Below are positions 63,003 to 64,000 of a DNA stretch of 64,000 bases, piece by piece. The DNA lies in contig JAVHXV010000007.1 of the NCBI GenBank assembly GCA_031119475.1, positions 62,001 through 126,000 of the forward strand. Reading direction: 5' to 3'. Positions within the stretch are counted from its first letter, which is position 1; each line of letters begins with the position of its first letter. The notes below the pieces were generated by a model. That model was not told the origin of the DNA. It saw only the letters and a program-made list of their open reading frames with translations, and searched no databases. The DNA is from Pedobacter sp. Lineage in GTDB: Bacteria; Bacteroidota; Bacteroidia; Sphingobacteriales; Sphingobacteriaceae. The position numbers were made by a program, and so were the translations under genes.

Positions 63003-64000
63003 TTATTTTTTCTTCCAAAACTCCCACCATTTTTTAGGATCCTCATCATAATAGCCTGATCCGGCATAGCCTGAGTAATCAGAATAATAATAGGTGCTAT
63101 TTCCACCGCCCCTTGAGTAATCCGTGGTATAGTAATTCGAATGTAGCGCATCGTCGCCAAATGCATTGAGTACGATGGCCAGATTGCTCAGCCCATATTC
63201 TCTAGAAAGTCGCTCCGGAATGGCGGCAGCACGGAATTGTGATTTGCCAGACCTGATTACAAAGAGGTTTACATCTGATTGGCGGATCAATGGTATCGCA
63301 TCAGATACAAGCCCTACAGGAGCTGTATCCACCAATACATAGTCATATCTAGGCGCCAATAGGTTCAACAGTTCCTTCATGTTTTCGGTGTGCAGCAACT
63401 CTGAAGGATTTGGTGGGACTGGGCCCGATGGGATAAAGTCTATATTGTGTATACTATCGTGAATCATGACTTCTTCCAATGTTTTTTGTCCCGATAGATA
63501 GGAGCTTAGGCCAATTTTGTTATCGCTTCCAAAAACCTTATGCAATTTTGATCGCCTTAAATCGGCAGCGATGAGGATTACCTTTTTGTCGATCAATGCC
63601 AATGTACCGGCCAGGTTAACGGTAACGAAAGATTTTCCTTCTCCCGAAACTTCGGAAGTGACACAAATGGTCTTGCTTTTTTTGTTTGCCGCCAAAAAGC
63701 TAAGGTTGGTCCTTACTGAACGCACTGATTCAGCGAATACCGATTTGGGCTTGGCCAAAGATAGGGCCTGCCTGCTATCCTTATCAATGTAATCCGGAAA
63801 CTTGCGGATCACCCCGATAATTGGCGTGTTGGTCAATCCTTCCACAGTTTCCTTATCATAAATATACGGGTTGAGGAAACGCACCAATAAGATCAATCCG
63901 ATACCGCAGCTGAGGCCGATCATGGCGGCGAACGAATAAATTTTGCTCGGTCCGGCAGAAATCTCATTGTGGTTAGGATAGGCCAGGTTTACAATAGACG
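63003..64000 (-). CDS. Wzc-like polysaccharide tyrosine kinase, C-terminal part (5' end outside window)
   Basis: The frame is open to the window edge; about 332 residues visible. A membrane helix at about 26-42 (SFAAMIGLSCGIGLILLVRFL) precedes the cytoplasmic BY-kinase domain: Walker A in SEVSGEGKSFVTVNLAG, Walker A' in VILIAADLRRSK and Walker B in YVLVDTAPVG. In Walker A' the first Asp of the usual DxD is Ala. The C-terminal tail is a Tyr cluster (YYYSDYSGYAGSGYY) ending in WWEFWKKK, the typical autophosphorylation site. It controls polymer length and export with an outer-membrane Wza outside this window. Confidence 0.93.
   Translation of the reverse strand, partial: SIVNLAYPNHNEISAGPSKIYSFAAMIGLSCGIGLILLVRFLNPYIYDKETVEGLTNTPIIGVIRKFPDYIDKDSRQALSLAKPKSVFAESVRSVRTNLSFLAANKKSKTICVTSEVSGEGKSFVTVNLAGTLALIDKKVILIAADLRRSKLHKVFGSDNKIGLSSYLSGQKTLEEVMIHDSIHNIDFIPSGPVPPNPSELLHTENMKELLNLLAPRYDYVLVDTAPVGLVSDAIPLIRQSDVNLFVIRSGKSQFRAAAIPERLSREYGLSNLAIVLNAFGDDALHSNYYTTDYSRGGGNSTYYYSDYSGYAGSGYYDEDPKKWWEFWKKK

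Noticed and set aside
62966..63166. 66-codon minus-strand frame overlapping the Wzc-like gene end
   Set aside because: Out of frame with the Tyr-tail coding region, no homology look.

Overview
This window is a chromosomal segment of a member of the Bacteroidota, most likely Sphingobacteriaceae and close to Pedobacter. This is inferred from protein style (UpxY-type antiterminator, Bacteroidota-type long ketol-acid reductoisomerase, exosortase in a polysaccharide locus), from the near absence of Shine-Dalgarno sequences, and from several -7 boxes fitting the Bacteroidota consensus TAnnTTTG. No plasmid, phage, transposase or CRISPR genes are seen.

Layout. (1) 1-6408, + strand: heme genes hemL (cut by the window edge), hemE and hemJ, with an embedded two-component pair and a small TPR-like membrane protein, then two exported proteins of unknown role. 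(2) 6474-8888, + strand: an ECF sigma factor with its own ECF-type promoter, an overlapping single-pass membrane protein (likely anti-sigma or regulator) and an outer-membrane barrel, closed by a terminator. (3) 9061-11353: an orphan ABC ATPase, a small lipoprotein and a secreted protein of unknown role. (4) 11434-27052, - strand: a complete branched-chain amino acid block. ilvE comes first, then ilvD-ilvB-ilvN-ilvC, a methyltransferase, a double ABC ATPase, leuA-leuC-leuD, a second LeuA-like synthase (possible citramalate synthase) and leuB. (5) 27263-32457: small membrane proteins, atpC-atpD, tRNA-Arg(ACG), adk and obgE. (6) 32545-64000, - strand: about 31 kb of tightly packed cell-surface polysaccharide genes. 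They comprise a Wzc-like tyrosine kinase, UpxY, asnB, an ABC exporter pair (Wzm/Wzt), many glycosyltransferases and methyltransferases, an aminotransferase, a GT10 fucosyltransferase-like enzyme, acyl/acetyltransferases, a Wzy-like protein, an exosortase, and a UbiA-HAD-SMR trio that resembles a polyprenyl-phosphate pentose donor pathway.

The strongest undescribed-looking features are two peptide-coding transcription attenuators, both too short for ordinary gene calling. Upstream of ilvE is a 39-codon leader peptide in which 18 residues are Leu/Ile/Val; upstream of ilvD is a 25-codon leader with eight Ile codons, five of them consecutive. Each is followed by a rho-independent terminator. In each case the 3' part of the leader reading frame can pair with the terminator's 5' arm (or arm plus loop) to form an antiterminator. 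Charged BCAA-tRNA levels would thus set expression of ilvE and of the ilv-leu operon separately.

A second window-wide pattern is a set of short tandem arrays with a seven-base period but a different sequence at each locus. They sit between genes from 7.8 to 32.5 kb, several of them overlapping the stop codon of the adjacent gene, and I saw none in the packed polysaccharide block.
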